A stretch of DNA of 64,000 nt, taken from the NCBI GenBank assembly GCA_904063045.1, contig CAJFCJ010000009.1, forward strand, positions 848,942 to 912,941, in the 5' to 3' direction. Shown here piece after piece: positions 14,601 to 26,522 of the stretch (the first letter of the stretch is position 1; each line of letters opens with the position of its first letter). Source of the stretch: Dimorphilus gyrociliatus (Eukaryota > Annelida > Polychaeta > Dinophilidae). A program made the translations under genes and the position numbers. The notes beneath the pieces were generated by a model. That model was given only the letters and a program-made list of their open reading frames with translations. It searched no databases and had not been told where the DNA came from.

Positions 14601-17600
14601 TTTATTAAAGATAATATATTTGTTTCATCTTAAACAGCCGTCTAGAGGCAGCTGTTGACGAATTAGCTTTCAATGCTAGTCGATTGAGTGAGAAGATAAA
14701 TTCAACGGGTCTTACTGGATTGTCCTATCTACCCTCTTTTAATGGTCTTCCTGACACTCCATTGAGGGACGCAGACCTACCAGAGAACGCTCGACACTTA
14801 CGAGACGAGTTTACTGAAAGGGAATTGGAGATTGAAAATTTGAAGAAAATGAAAAATCTCTCTTCTGAAGAGGACTTAAGACGAAAATCTACTTCAAAAA
14901 TTCCCAGACCAAACTCTGGGAAGAGGCGCCAGTCTGATTCAAGCTTAAAGGTACGTTGAATTAGGCGTGACTCTTACAGTAGATTTTATTCACCCATACA
15001 GCCTAACTCTATCATATTGTATTAAATCATGAATAATAAGAATTTTCTTAGTTCAAAAGGGTAGATAATCAATCGAACTGTCCATCTATGCAATACGCTT
15101 TTATTCACCTTGCGCATTATATTCTGACTCGTTATAGAATATTTAAAAAAAACGTATCAATTGTCGAAGCATAAAACATGTAGATTGAGAGACAAAAGTT
15201 ATTTATTTAATTATTTACTATGTTTGAATAGTATTAATTTTGTTTGTGTCTGCTTGATTTATAGTAAAAACTGTACGAGAGAATATTTAAACAAAGGAAG
15301 ATATTTTAAAGAAATTTTTATTTTTTTATTATTTATTTTTTTATGTAAAGATATAAAGAATCAATATTTTACTTATACGTATAAAAATTTACACTGGCTT
15401 GTCAGTTGATTGGTATAATCACGTGACTTAGGAAAAATGCGCTTCAGGTGAATTTTCTTTATTAAGATGTATAACTATTGTTACGATATTGAAAGCCATT
15501 AATTATACGTACGCAATTAAATCATTTCCTATTTGTAATTTGTTGCATTCAATATAATCCAATCAATCTATAATCCATAATCTGTCACCTTATAAAAAGG
15601 AAAACCCTAAACAAACAACAGTTTTGATTTCATTATTCTAAACCTTCCTGTATTCTAGCTTTTTAATGTAGGCAACGTAAACAGAATTAAAATATTCGAT
15701 AAGTTTTATTGATTATTGCCATTTTATGCTCCGATATGTTTTCTCAGGCTTCACGCGAAAATTTAGATGCTGGAAAGAATGACGACGCCCTTAATGAAAT
15801 CAAATACATTAAGGAGACAGCGGAAAAACTATCTTCAAAATTTTGCGAAATGATTCATCAAGATAGTGAAGGAGAAGTTGATTGCGTTGATATAACATCC
15901 AATAATGTTGTGGAATTCAAATATTCCATAGAGGACATAATCGATCGATTATCCATATTTCTTGGACGAATTGGAGGTATTGATTTTATTAACTATGATA
16001 ACTTATCTACTAAACTTTTTAGAGTACTCTTTTCAATTAAATACTTTCACGTCGGTTTATATACTTTTTTCCAAATTCTCTCTAACTCTCATAGATATGC
16101 ATATGCTTAGGCCTCTAGCTTATTTTTAACGACTTACCACGATGTATATTTTAGACATTATACGTACCTATTTTTATTTGCTTTAGTGGGTTTTAATTTC
16201 AAATTTACTGTTAAATATTATCTTCCAATAATTTGGTCTTTCAATTTGAAATAGCAATATTTCTAAAACTTGGTATCAAGCCAATTTTATATTTACTGTG
16301 GTATAAAAAATCAAAATATCATCCGTAGTCCACCAGTTTTTGAGTTATTCTACGCTAAAGATAAAATACTCAGCATCTGGTTCTAAATAAGCCTATTCCC
16401 GTATGGTAGTAAAACGAAAATTATATGGTATCATCCTAAGCAAATTTTAATGTAAAGAGAAATTTATTGCTTAAGAATCTTCATTATTTGTTTCATTCCT
16501 TATATATATTGGTGGTATATATCATGTAGCTGCAATAGTTTATGTTATTGATTTAGCCACTTTTAATCTGCTGAAATTTCTTCTAATAGGAACTTCAATT
16601 AGACGTAAAATACTTGAATTTAATTAATTATTTCCTTATCTACACAAATATATTTCCGTTTCATTTCAATAATTTCGCATTGGAAAATTCTTTACTCACT
16701 ATAAGTGTTATTCGTGTTACAAAATTTTTATATACTTAAATCATAAATGCTGTAATTGGAAAATATTTTGGATATCAAGTTAATTAAAAGCGTACTTTTT
16801 ATGTACTGTATATACTAAGTTCTGCTCTTTACTAGCTCCCCCATCTCCCCAATCCGCTCCCCAATTCAAAAAATCCAATTAAATTACAAAACATTTAATT
16901 TTTGTTTTGAAACTTTTTTTTATAATTAAAATATTTGTTTAATTGTTTTAATTAAACAATTAAAAAAAAAACAATTTTAGTTTGTAGAATTTTCGCTTGA
17001 AAAATATGCCGATCTTTTATACTGTATTGTAAAAACATATAGCTATGCTATATATATATAAGTATTTCAATCTTTAGCTGACAGCGAAAAATCGATTTTT
17101 TTTATCTTATCTAATTAATCATTGAAACGAGAAGCAACTGAAAAATGGAAATATTTCTAGCAAAAAGAATATTAGGAAGTCTTTTAAGTAGAGAGAAAGT
17201 TGTTTGTCATGATCCTGAGTGTCCTTTATCTCCTACTAATGAAACTGTTAACAATTTTACAGCCAATTCTGTACCACTCGATATCAATGAGGAATCTGAA
17301 GTTGTTAAGAGATTAAAGGCTAGAATTGATTCCTTGTATCTAGAAACAAGACAACAAAATGAAGAGATCAAGAAATTGGAGTCTCTGGCAGACCAAAGGT
17401 TAGATGAGTTAAACGAATTGATGGAAGATCTATCGAAGAAGGACGAAGAATTACAATCAGTAAAATGTCATCTCAGCTCGGTAGAAAGACCACGAGATGG
17501 ATCAGAATCAAGCAGACGCTTTATAGAAGATCATAGCCCTTTTAAAACTCTAAGAGAACCGTCCTTAGGATCCGAACCAAATGAAGGAGCATCTATACCT

Positions 17601-19753
17601 CCAGTAGATTTAGAAACAGCTCAAAAAATCTTCGAACTCAATCAAGATATTGAGCAGCTGCAAAAAGAATTGGACACTGCTAAAAAATCATCAGAAGAAT
17701 CAAAAGAAGAGCTAGAGAAAAACAGAGCTGAAAATGACAAATTTAGGGAAGAAATTGAGAGCCTCCACAATCAAATAGAAGATACAATGACACATTCAAA
17801 GGACATTAAGCAAGCTTTGGAAGAGAGAATAAGCATACTACAGAATGAATTGGAGACAAAGGATAGTGAGCTAGGAACTTTGGCCAGAGAAGCTAAAAGA
17901 TTAAGAGAAGAACTGGAAGAAAACAGATCTGAGGAAATCTTACAAGAATTGGACAGAGTGAAAGCGGAAAGAGATGAACTTATTCTAAGAAAAAGCTTAA
18001 ATACAACGCCAAAAATCACTCCACAAAATACGCCTCAATCAAGTCCCCTCCGATTGTCACCACATTCAACTTCATCTTCAAGAATTCGTCCATCATCTCC
18101 TGGTGGTAAGTTGACAAGAGTCGCTATTTATATTATCTAACAAGATATATTTTTGCACAATTAGCTTGTTTTAAGTTAGTAAAATTTATGCACACTTTTT
18201 AATTATAAGAATACATAGGTTCTTTCATTCAAAAAGAAAAAAAAAGAAAAGATAAAAGAGAAATACCGATTTCCTTTTCTTTTTAAATTCTTTTAATAGT
18301 TTTCTCGGTAATTAATCACTTAATCGATTATCACATCTTTTACAGTTGATTAAAAGAAAATAACCTTAGCTTTATCAGCAGCTAATTTATATTTCACCTA
18401 TTACTTTGTTGTAGAAATATCAGTTGTCAGTAGACTGATAAATATTATTTATTATTAATAATTAAATTTTACAACGAAAAACAAGCTTTTTATTTTATAT
18501 ATTTTTATTATCTTGTTTTTTTTTCTTCACATTTGTTCACTAACACTAAAAACAAATTATTTAAGCCCTGCTTTTTTGTTAGTTTATCACCTTGTTTTTT
18601 AAAGAACCGCTTTTCAGTTCACTTAAAACGCTTTCTTAACCGCAAATTTTCCACTTTTCTAACTTTCTCTTCTAGATAGTTTGGGCGTACCTTCTCCCAT
18701 GTCATTCAGCAGCGTCGACTACGTGCCTAAAGGATATTTTGGGGCATTGGCACAAAAAATGATAGTCGAACATGAAATGGATAAAATTCGCAAGGGTAAG
18801 AGAAACCGTGCGAATCGGAGATATGAAAATTTGGAATGATTGTTGTTCTAAATTTTTTGCACAGAAGCTTCCGCTTGATTTTGTTTATGATTAGTAAGCC
18901 TTTTTAACAATCGTTTTTGCTGTTTAATAACTTTTGATCAATTTTTCAACGTCAATTTTTTTTCATCAACCTTTGTCCCTATCAATTGTTCTATCAGCTA
19001 TACTCGATATAAAGTGTATTAATTGAATTTTTCTTCTTTTATTTAATAACATTGATAGATTACCGTTCAAAGGAGTTAGCTTCGCGCTATAGTATTGAAG
19101 ATCCAAGATGCCCACCAGGTAAGCCTATAGTTTATCTTCATATGATTTAATCACGAATATTAACATTAAAAAAAACAAAAAAGGCATGGTGGATGTTTTG
19201 CCTAGTATTTTATTTTACGATAAGAGACGGATAATTTAATAGAATTATTCATTTCTATGAATGAATAAAATCTTTTTTTTAATTGTCGTCAAATGAAACG
19301 GAACAAAATTTAAGCAAAAATTACAACTGCTACTATCACTATTATTAATATATAAATGACAAAAAAAGAAAGCACATGTTCCGATTTTGCTTACTATTAA
19401 AAAAAGATTTTGCATGTGCTGCTTGTTTTTTATTATTATTATTATTATTTTATTTATTATTCATGCATTTAATTATTGTTTTTATGCAAAAAAAAAACAA
19501 AAATATCATCATTTTTTTTAAAATCTAATAATTTAGAGGAAGAAAGTTTTGAAGCATCAGGTATAATGTCTTGTTGTTTAAAAATGATCCACATTTATCT
19601 GTCGTTTGGGCTTTTTTTTCTTAGTAGACTTCTTAGATATAAAAAAATTTCTTGTTAAGTTTATAATAGGCTACTGAGTTTCATAGAAAGTATGCTGTGG
19701 TGAAATATTAACAAAAAATGATTTACCAACGTAGTTGATTCTTTACATGTACA

Positions 19754-19788
<35 letters not shown>

Positions 19789-21448
19789 TTAGATATATTT
19801 ATATATGCATCTATTGTATATTTATGTACAGTATTTCTGTATATATAAATACGAATCTAAGCAACTATTTTTTCCAATTATACTCGTAAAAAATATAAAA
19901 TTATCTTATAAAATTTTACTTTCGTGTCATACAGTTGCATCGCCAGTCAGAATTGGCTCAGATTTACGTACACTCTACGCTCTGGGTAAATTAGATGATT
20001 TTGAATTACTTAAGAAACAAGTTGAAGAATGTAAGAGTCTTATATCTGGTATTACTATACGTTTGGATCAAAGATTGAAATGTTATGGCAGATTATCACC
20101 TTCAAATGTAAGTTTTCATATATTTTTTACTTAATTACCATGTTATCTGGTTATTTGTCTTTATATATATATATATAAATTATATATATATATATATAAT
20201 AAAACATATTCTTCTAAATATTTCTCTTAAATATTGTTCACCCAAAGTGAAAAAAAATGTACACCGTTAACACACTTTTTTTAGTTTCTTCTTTTGTTTT
20301 TCTATAATTTTTCTTTTAAAAAAAACTATCAATTGCAAATTTAATTTTCGCAAAATATTTTCTCACTATATTTTCATTGCATCATTTCATCACAGCGTTA
20401 TAAGGTAACAAAATCTGTTTCTGTTAATCTTTATTTACGCATTTTGCTTTTGAATTTGTATTGAACTAATATGGTCCTTTTATGAATTGTTTTTTGATGA
20501 AAATAGTATTTAATTTATTATAATTTTTTGTTTGAAAAAAAAATTACTAATCCCATTTTCCCATAATTTAAAAAAAGAGAAGAGAACTTGATGAATATTT
20601 ATTTAGATATACGAAAAGATTTTCTATTGTATACTTAAAAATATAGATTTCCAAGAACCTTGTAATGCTCATTGTGTCTAGATAATACCCACGATATATT
20701 TTTAATTACAAAAAGCATTTCCTTCTTAAAAGAGTAGAACATTGAAACAAAAAACTTTCGTTTTAATCGAATGTGAATGAATCTATATATCTATTGAAGT
20801 TTTATGATATAATGGATAACCCAATTTGTATGTTTTTGTTTGTTTTTCCTTTTTTTTTTGCATGATTGCTGATTATAGCATGTGTATATTACCACCTTTG
20901 AAGTGGTTGTTCAGAAATCAACAAATATTGATAATATATCTTCTATGCATATCTATCCACTCAATATATACTCTCTGCTAATTGACAAATTTCTCATCAT
21001 GTCTTGCATTTTTAAATTCAGAGTCCGGATTATTCTGTTCTAAGAGAAGTTAATATGAATGTTGTCAACGTCCAGCACATTATTCAAGAAGTTCAACGAA
21101 TCATTTCACTGTTCTGGGTTACTGAGGCAGGATCCGCAGACCCTTCTATTGAAAAGCGGCTACGCTTTAAAATAGGAGAACTAGAATGTCGTTTATCAGC
21201 GAGAGATGAGGAATATTTCAAATTAGTTAAGAAATTAAGAGAAACGAATGAGAGGAAAAGACGATTTCAGGAACAATTAATTGCCAAACGTGATTATTTA
21301 AAATAGCAAAGTTTATCTCTAATCTTTTTTTGTATTACTTTTAACAGTCGATGAAAACAATGCTATTCTTGGAAAAGCTCAAGGTAATCTTGAAAAGCGA
21401 GTTTCCAACGGTGATTACCAAGTACCTCACGAAACGATTGTTATATAG
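8642..21448 (+). CDS. CDK5RAP2: CDK5RAP2 / centrosomin-like pericentriolar scaffold protein
   Basis: Centrosomal scaffold whose CM1 motif recruits gamma-tubulin ring complexes. The start at 8642 gives MRKRLLERRYSSPLPDF, then exons at 9635-9717, 9869-9936 (TMTMKEYDQ) and 10465-11040. The last opens with LAELKKENFNLKLRIYFLEQ, a clear CM1 motif. Later exons, all phase-compatible: 11104-11187, 11463-12356, 12505-12581, 14638-14950, 15748-15976, 17161-18105, 18676-18795, 19059-19118, 19935-20107, 21022-21289 and 21348-21448. They encode long coiled coils, a Ser/Pro-rich hinge (NTPQSSPLRLSPHSTSSS, about 18010-18090) and a final coiled segment. No obvious CM2 motif was seen. The protein is over 1,000 aa. 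Introns here (up to 2 kb) are far longer than elsewhere in the window. Alternative exons are listed separately. Confidence 0.88.
8692..9634 (+). other. First intron of CDK5RAP2
   Basis: About 940 bp of AT-rich intron, donor GTAGTA and acceptor TTTTTTTTCAG. The join GAT-TT/T-GCA keeps the frame into ASPGQMAEVS. No nested gene is visible. Confidence 0.6.
10010..10075 (+). other. Candidate 66-nt in-frame cassette exon of CDK5RAP2
   Basis: Between the exon ending KEYDQ and the CM1 exon lies a stretch bounded by GTGTGACAG on the left and a GTATTT donor on the right. It is exactly 22 codons, open in phase 0, and both neighbouring exons also end or begin in phase 0. It would encode ASCSCPRVHTARFSLHLIYLHQ split at its flanks; the first part is Cys-rich and basic. 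Its base composition is near 50% GC against AT-rich surroundings. Splicing is inferred from sequence only. Confidence 0.5.
12668..13795 (-). CDS. GlpQ-type glycerophosphodiester phosphodiesterase, intronless and nested
   Basis: Predicted secreted or membrane-tethered phosphodiesterase of 375 aa, hydrolysing glycerophosphodiesters to glycerol-3-phosphate and an alcohol. It begins with a signal peptide (MRVLSSFLLIILSIIN). The catalytic signature follows: AHRGASGELPEHT, IECDICLTKD, then PFCSHD, supplying the conserved His, Glu and Asp of GDPD TIM barrels. PELKYP and the closing GFFTDYP strand are also present. A hydrophobic C-terminal stretch (YIIYAITAFVSLIIN) suggests a GPI signal or membrane anchor. 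The PEHT form and long inserts are typical of bacterial/plant GlpQ enzymes rather than the PENT form of most animal GDEs. It is a single exon, antisense in the 12582-14637 intron of CDK5RAP2, and could be retroposed or transferred in origin. Confidence 0.85.
   Translation of the reverse strand: MRVLSSFLLIILSIINSMGSSDLDSKKPLVIAHRGASGELPEHTTAAYELAINQGADFIECDICLTKDLVPFCSHDCSLNSSTDISTRKDLKDRITKHDMDFDEPEFSMSEDYFSIDFTWDELKMVKVKQSRLDRDQSHNFKYSLCSLEEFLNVAKNSKKPTGVYPELKYPVWQKQQLKTQFKEKNTTYEQLIVDILYTNGFDSKSKRVFIQTFDKEAAKNLHKITDMPIIYLAWRNFDSSTVREAAEFAQGVGLWKNLIFHWGGYKNGTIKSTGLVKEAHDLKLKVHVYTFRVESKHVPFLFGNDIRREYDAYLNEKIDGFFTDYPYSLSSHLNYRYGEQCPKSEKSANFARRHMATYIIYAITAFVSLIINKY
13796..14637 (+). other. Rest of the large CDK5RAP2 intron
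   Basis: Upstream of the nested phosphodiesterase gene, so it probably holds that gene's promoter on the minus strand. It is AT-rich, with a T tract near 13983-13994. No further coding stretch is supported. Confidence 0.45.
14951..15747 (+). other. CDK5RAP2 intron
   Basis: About 800 bp, donor GTACGT, acceptor TTTTCTCAG. An 82-codon ORF at 15161-15409 is low-complexity Phe/Leu/Lys sequence and is not supported as a gene. Nothing else is seen. Confidence 0.5.
15977..17160 (+). other. CDK5RAP2 intron of about 1.2 kb
   Basis: AT-rich intron whose acceptor is TATTTCTAG at 17160. The codon GCA is restored from G/CA, giving ...IGAKRILGSLLSREK. The ATG at 17145 is therefore intronic in this reading, although it could start a shorter isoform because its frame runs on into the exon. 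No nested gene is seen. Confidence 0.5.
19428..19460. repeat. ATT/TTA trinucleotide microsatellite
   Basis: A run of TTATTATTATT units within a CDK5RAP2 intron, just upstream of the candidate 24-nt microexon. Confidence 0.7.
19537..19560 (+). other. Candidate 24-nt microexon of CDK5RAP2
   Basis: Flanked by AATTTAG and GTATAATG. Its 24 nt add eight residues, EEESFEAS, between DPRCPP and the next exon without changing frame. The flanking exons also join in frame without it (CCA G / TT GCA), so it is a candidate optional exon. Confidence 0.4.
19757..19785. repeat. (TA)n microsatellite
   Basis: Perfect TA dinucleotide run in a CDK5RAP2 intron. Another imperfect TA run lies at about 20163-20200 in the next intron. 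Confidence 0.85.
20108..21021 (+). other. CDK5RAP2 intron
   Basis: About 900 bp of AT-rich sequence with a TA-rich microsatellite at its left end. Donor GTAAGT, acceptor TTTAAATTCAG. No gene is supported. Confidence 0.5.
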
Positions 21449-21741
21449 GATTAGAAGCTTTAAACGAAAATCAAAACCATTCAGTTTACCACCGTCCACC
21501 TACAATTTTTTCTAACGTGTGCTAAGACTGTGAAATTTCTTTGTTGCAGTTTTGTTATATGGTAGTAAATTTTTAACTTAAACAAAGTAGAAAACGCTAG
21601 AAAAGTCTCACTGTTGAAGAAGCGTTTATTTAATTTGTCGATAAAAGAGCAATAAACAAAAATAAAAATAATAAATTTACTCTTGAATTTCCAAAAGCGT
21701 ATATATATTTAGGAGAATGGGACTTCCAATTCAAAAATATT

Positions 21742-22339
21742 CTAACCTCCGTGCAAGGTAGATATAAACGATATTTTGTCTTTAGCTTCAACAACGTATT
21801 CCGATTGACCCTATACAAATAAATTAATTGGAACAAACTTTAAATATATAAAGTTTATATATATATTATAAATAACTTACATATAATTCCCAATCAGCGT
21901 CATTTATTAGCACAAGGATTCCTGGTCGTCTGAAAAAAAGAGTGGTTAAGAGAACTTCCGCTTTGTTTTATTTGAATTTTTCCTTATTCTTAGTTTTTAA
22001 ACGCTTACATAGTATCATCTTGAAGAAATAATTCAGGCTTATCTCGTAATAGATTATCTCTAATCCAAAGCAGCAAAGAGCCGATTGTCCCTATTTTTCA
22101 TAATTAAGATTAATTATTTGTTTCCGTGAGTCACTTGAAGACTTACACTTTTCGGTGTCTGGTAAATTTACTTCATGAGATTTTTTATTGTCAAACAGCA
22201 TTTCTGCGCCTCCGCTGTAAACAAAACCCATGCAACAGAACGATAATATAAGTAAATGTATAAAAATATATGAAACAAATCAAAAATTTAAAAACGAATA
22301 AAACAATATATTTCACCTGAATTCTAGTGTTATTAACAT
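21742..22339 (-). CDS. URM1: Ubiquitin-related modifier 1
   Basis: Sulfur carrier for thiolation of tRNA wobble uridines, also conjugated to proteins under oxidative stress. Four short exons on the minus strand: MLITLEFS (start 22339) joins GGAEMLFDNKKSHEVNLPD. Next is GTIGSLLLWIRDNLLRDKPELF, then RPGILVLINDADWELY, then a last exon ending FISTLHGG and a stop at 21742. The C-terminal diglycine required for thiocarboxylation is intact. The start is fixed by phase: only the ATG at 22339 joins the GGAEML exon in frame; the longer ORF from 22376 does not. The gene is tail-to-tail with CDK5RAP2. Confidence 0.93.
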
Positions 22340-22562
22340 TTTTTGAGCTTAGATTATAATCTATTGTATTCCTCACAGGCTAATATAATTTAATAAAGTT
22401 TTTCCTATTATCTCTATATCGTATCGACTGCCATCGGATGATTTCGATACATCGAATAATAATATTTCGATATAAATATAAAGTTTGTGATCAGTATACA
22501 AGAGATATAGAAAGTTTAATTTTAAAGAAAATTTCAAAAGAAGGAAGTTTGTTTTTAGATAT

Positions 22563-23392
22563 TCATTTATTAGCTTTTACAATTGTTTCATCAATGATTC
22601 TCATTTGAGGTTTACTAGCTATATGTCCATAGATCGCTTGATAACCATTTAAATACTCAATTTTAACATTTTCGAAGCCAGCACTTTCTAAAGCATGCAT
22701 GTATTTGATAGGATCGAAGCTAGCATATTTCATTAAGCCTTTCTTTTTCGATAATTTTAATCGTTCTAAATTTAAAGTAGCTACAACATAAGAATTTGGC
22801 TTCAAAACTCTGTACAATTCGGTGCAGGCTAGAGGCATATCTTTCCAAAAGTAATAACAATTGACATGATAGATCCTGTCGAAGGTGTTTGGGGCGTATG
22901 GTAATTGTGTCACTGACCCATAAGTTATGTCAAGTTTCCCAGCATTTATATATTTTTTATAAAACAAATTTGCAGAGTTAACCATCGAAAGAGACAATTC
23001 GATCCCGTATATTTTACCTTTACCATCTAAAGAAATGTACAAGTTTTTATTATCAAAATTATATTATAATGAAATGTTAGGTATATAAGATGTAAATGAC
23101 TATAAAGCAAAAACAACCTTGAACTTTTTCCACTGCTTTGGATAAGCCTACTCCGGGCCCAAACCCAATTTCCAAAACAGTATGATCTTTCTCTATTTTG
23201 GATAGTTTAACTGCATTCTCTTCCAATGTTCTGTTCCTTCTCCTTAAGAAATAATGCTAGTTTTTCGTAAAGAAACTGATGAAAAATTATAACAAGAAAA
23301 TATTTTTAACATACACCAATAATTAAGCCGCTGAGCGAATTTCTGGGTTTTGCCAAGTTTCTAGCAACAAGTTCAATCAATCTTTCCTTCAT
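22563..23392 (-). CDS. Class I SAM-dependent methyltransferase (Methyltransf_11 type)
   Basis: Three exons give about 230 aa. MKERLIELVARNLAKPRNSLSGLIIG (read in parts; start 23392) is followed by HYFLRRRNRTLEENAVKL. The SAM-binding motif I is VLEIGFGPGVGL, motif II is IYGIELSLSMV, and YGSVTQLPYAPNTFD follows. FDRIYHVNCYYFW and ELYRVLKPNSYVV complete the Rossmann core. The acceptor for exon 2 was chosen as ACTAG/CAT because it alone keeps the motif I frame. The substrate cannot be read from sequence. There is no signal peptide. Similar small stand-alone methyltransferases occur in bacteria and scattered invertebrates. The fold is sure; the function is open. Confidence 0.8.
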
Positions 23393-24005
23393 TGTTGCAA
23401 ATCTTTCGGAGTTTAGTAAGAAAATCTCAACTTGATGAAAATTTTGAATTCGAAATTATTTCTGTTAAATATCTAATACGTATATAAAGAAGAAATCGCA
23501 GTGATCTATCTTAAATGTTTGCAAGAAATTATCTTGAATTAAAAAGCTTTGAAAAAACATTCTAGATGTTGTAACAGTGTCCCTAATTTAGATATCTATC
23601 GAACAATACATAAAGTAAAGTTATGTAGTTTTTAGCATTAAAGAATTACGGATGAAGTATTTTATTGAATAGTCCGTATTGATTATATTCCAAATTAAAT
23701 AACTTGTTATTTTTCAATATTGTGAAGCAAATATTTAATTTTTCTAAAACAAAAATTCAAACAAATATTTTATCAAGAAGTCTTATTTGAAAGTGTAAAT
23801 TAATCAATTTTTTTATTTTATTTAGAAATTAAGTATGAAAATATTTTGTATGTTCGTAAACATCATTTTTCTGCTCAGCTATTTTAACTTGAGTGAAATT
23901 AAAGTAGATAGAAACAGGAAACGGATCATCGAAGATTGACTCGTGTTAGAGCGAAATAGACTAGTTTATCATTTCAGTTAATATTATTTATAGCCCAAAT
24001 AAAAA
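23393..24005. other. Head-to-head intergenic region, methyltransferase / SRP9
   Basis: About 610 bp between divergent start codons. AT-rich, and no ORF or repeat of note is seen. Confidence 0.5.
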
Positions 24006-24296
24006 ATGACTTATATTACGATCTGGGAAGAATTTGCCAAAGCGGCCGAAAGATTGTATTTAGCTGATCCGATGAAGGTATTTTTCACTATAATATGTTC
24101 TTCTTTTTGATGAAATCATTTTATTCGACAGTGCCGTTTCATTCTGAAGTATCGAAATTGTGACGGACAATTGAAAGTTAAAATCACGGACGATCAAGTA
24201 TGCCTGCAATATCGAACCGAACATGCTCAGGATGTTAAAAAAGTAGAAAAATTGACAAGTCAAATGATGCGACATATGGCCTCTAAGGAACGTTGA
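24006..24296 (+). CDS. SRP9: Signal recognition particle 9 kDa protein
   Basis: Alu-domain protein of SRP that pairs with SRP14 and causes elongation arrest. Two exons (24006-24077 and 24132-24296) separated by a 54-nt intron encode 78 aa. It begins [19 protein letters not shown], then [22 protein letters not shown] and [18 protein letters not shown]. Length and motif order are those of animal SRP9. It is convergent with ZC3H14, whose stop lies 170 bp away. Confidence 0.95.
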
Positions 24297-24468
24297 TAGT
24301 TGCTTGTATAGTTGTTAGCTTATGTTTATAAATAATAAAATAATTAATGTTTTTTTTCATTTATTTAAGTTATTTTAGTGCGTATCGCTCTATTTCTTTC
24401 CACAATTAATTCTCAACCAAATCATCTAGCATAATAAAATTCAGTTACATATGTACATTATTAAAGTC

Positions 24469-26522
24469 CTATTCTTCTCCTTTTTGTCCATTTACTTCAG
24501 TAGCGGGTGCAGGAGGTTTCCATTTTAGCTGATCCCTAGATGGTAATTCCGGATGCATAAATATGCAAGTAGTCTTTTGGGTACAACCAATTCCATACCG
24601 ACAAAGCTATAAAAAATTACATTACTCTTTATACCTAACACATTTATTTCAATAGATATTACCTTAGGATGAGTAAAAGGACAGTCCATTTTAGTGCATT
24701 TTGGATAAAATTTGCAAACATTAGTAGCCTTTGCTTTCGGATAATTCTTCGCGGCCGCAAAAGGTACAGCAACCTTCTTTGTATGCGTATATGGGCAATC
24801 GGATCTTGTACAGCTAGCATCAAACTTACAAGGAGGATGAGCATATAAGCATTTGTCGGCAAATTTACATTGAGGAAAATTTCGACAAGGTTGACTTGGA
24901 TGTGAGTAACCGCAATTCGGTTTGCTACAATTCGGCCAAAACTTACACTTTTCTTCACCTTTCGAATTTCTTTTATCTAAGCTAATATCTTCATCCGAAT
25001 CCGGATTTAGAGCTATTGTAACGGGTTTTGTAGGTGATGTATGCTTGTCATTTATACTTTGTGAATTAGCTGTTACGTCAATACTACTGTTCTCATTATC
25101 AGCTTCTTCATCGATTGGAGAACTGAAATCAACTTGAGAGTCCATTTGATCAGGATCTATGCCATCTAATGTGACAATAAAATTAGGAGAATTTGTTCGT
25201 CTCTTTTGTGCTTCTAATGCCTTAGCACGTAAAGTTTCTTCATCTGAATCTGAATCTTTGACTTCATCGTCGGCTCTATTTGTTTTAAGAGCACCGAGAA
25301 CAGCATCTCTTACTCGATTCTCTTCGACTTTTTTAACGTCCTGACTCTTGTTTAAGACTTTTCTTTTATCCCCGGTATTGGATGCTACCACTCGATAATT
25401 TTCTCGTTCCTCTTCTTCTTCCTCTCTTGATAAATATGTTGATCCCTTTCTTTTTCGAGGAGGAGACTTACTTCTCAAACTCTGGGGATTCTGTTTTTCC
25501 TGTTTTTTAGGAGGAGATACTTGATGATCAATAGGACTTCTCGATCGCCTCGATTTTGTATGTAGCTTTTTCTTTGCTGTCTCTACTGATTGGTTTGCGG
25601 CATTCATCGCTTTTAGCAATAGAGATTTATTCGCCTGTAGAGTTTGAGGTAACCTAGTTTTACGTATGACATCAACTTTACTTGCTATGGAAGGTTTTGA
25701 TGGATCATAATCTTCCTCGTCATCGGAATGACAAACAATAGATCCTATAATAGATCCAGGTTTATCTCTTGGTTTTTCAGTTTTTTCCGATAGTTTAACT
25801 TTTTCCACAGGTTTGGCTCTTTTTGCTTCCCTCTCCTTATAACGATCGTCCTCTTCCTCATCAAATCTATCATTATCAGCAGTTCTCAAACTTACAATGT
25901 CAGGATCTTCAACAGATCCGGCAGCTTTCTGGCCAATTTCATTTTCAGATTTTGAATTCTTGTGTACTCTCTCTTTTGCTCTTTCTTTTCTTTGCTTAAT
26001 ATTTTTGTGAGACTCTGTTGTAACTTTGGAAACCTCCTTGTTGGGAACTTTGTTTGGGGGTTTACTTTCTAAAATGCATTTATTAGAATGTTTCTTTCGT
26101 CATTAAGTTAATTGATACATACCTATTCCAGTTAATTGTAGCTTATTTAACTGTACATGCAACCTGAACAAATATTTTAAAATAAAATGTTTTATACTAT
26201 TTATTTTAATCTAGGCCTAACCAGTCAGTAAATTTTTCCGTATTATCACCCAAAAATAAGTTTAGGTCTTCAGTCATCTGTAATTTGGTCTTTTTATTCG
26301 CTACCATGACCATAATATAATCCGGCAATTCGTCATCAACATAGGCTCCTAAATCTACCAATTTCGCCTTTATCGCTGACTGTAGATAATTAACACGAGT
26401 TTGTAGAACGTAAAGGAAATAGTTGACCACTCAGAATACGTTATTATTTTATTAAAACCTAGTTTTATTGCAAAAACACAACATACCCTAATTTTCCCAC
26501 TAATTTCTGATCCTATTTCCAT
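24469..26522 (-). CDS. ZC3H14: Nab2-type poly(A)-binding CCCH zinc-finger protein
   Basis: Nuclear poly(A) RNA-binding protein that limits tail length. The first exon, MEIGSEISGKIR (start 26522), joins SAIKAKLVDLGAYVDDELPD, the Nab2 N-terminal PWI-like fold. A short exon follows (QLNKLQLTGI), then a long Lys/Glu/Ser-rich exon with SR-like patches (SRRSRSPI, SKSPPRKRKG). Five tandem CCCH fingers close the protein: CKFWPNCSKPNCGYSH, CRNFPQCKFADKCLYAH, CKFDASCTRSDCPYTH, CKFYPKCTKMDCPFTH, then a last one in the final exon with CIFMH. The C-X5-C-X4/5-C-X3-H spacing is typical of the family. Confidence 0.93.

Noticed and set aside
15161-15409. 82-codon ORF in a CDK5RAP2 intron
   Set aside because: Low-complexity Phe/Leu/Lys sequence without homology or splice support.
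22191-22376. ORF from ATG 22376 as the URM1 start
   Set aside because: It cannot join the GGAEML exon in phase; the ATG at 22339 can, and gives the canonical URM1 N-terminus.
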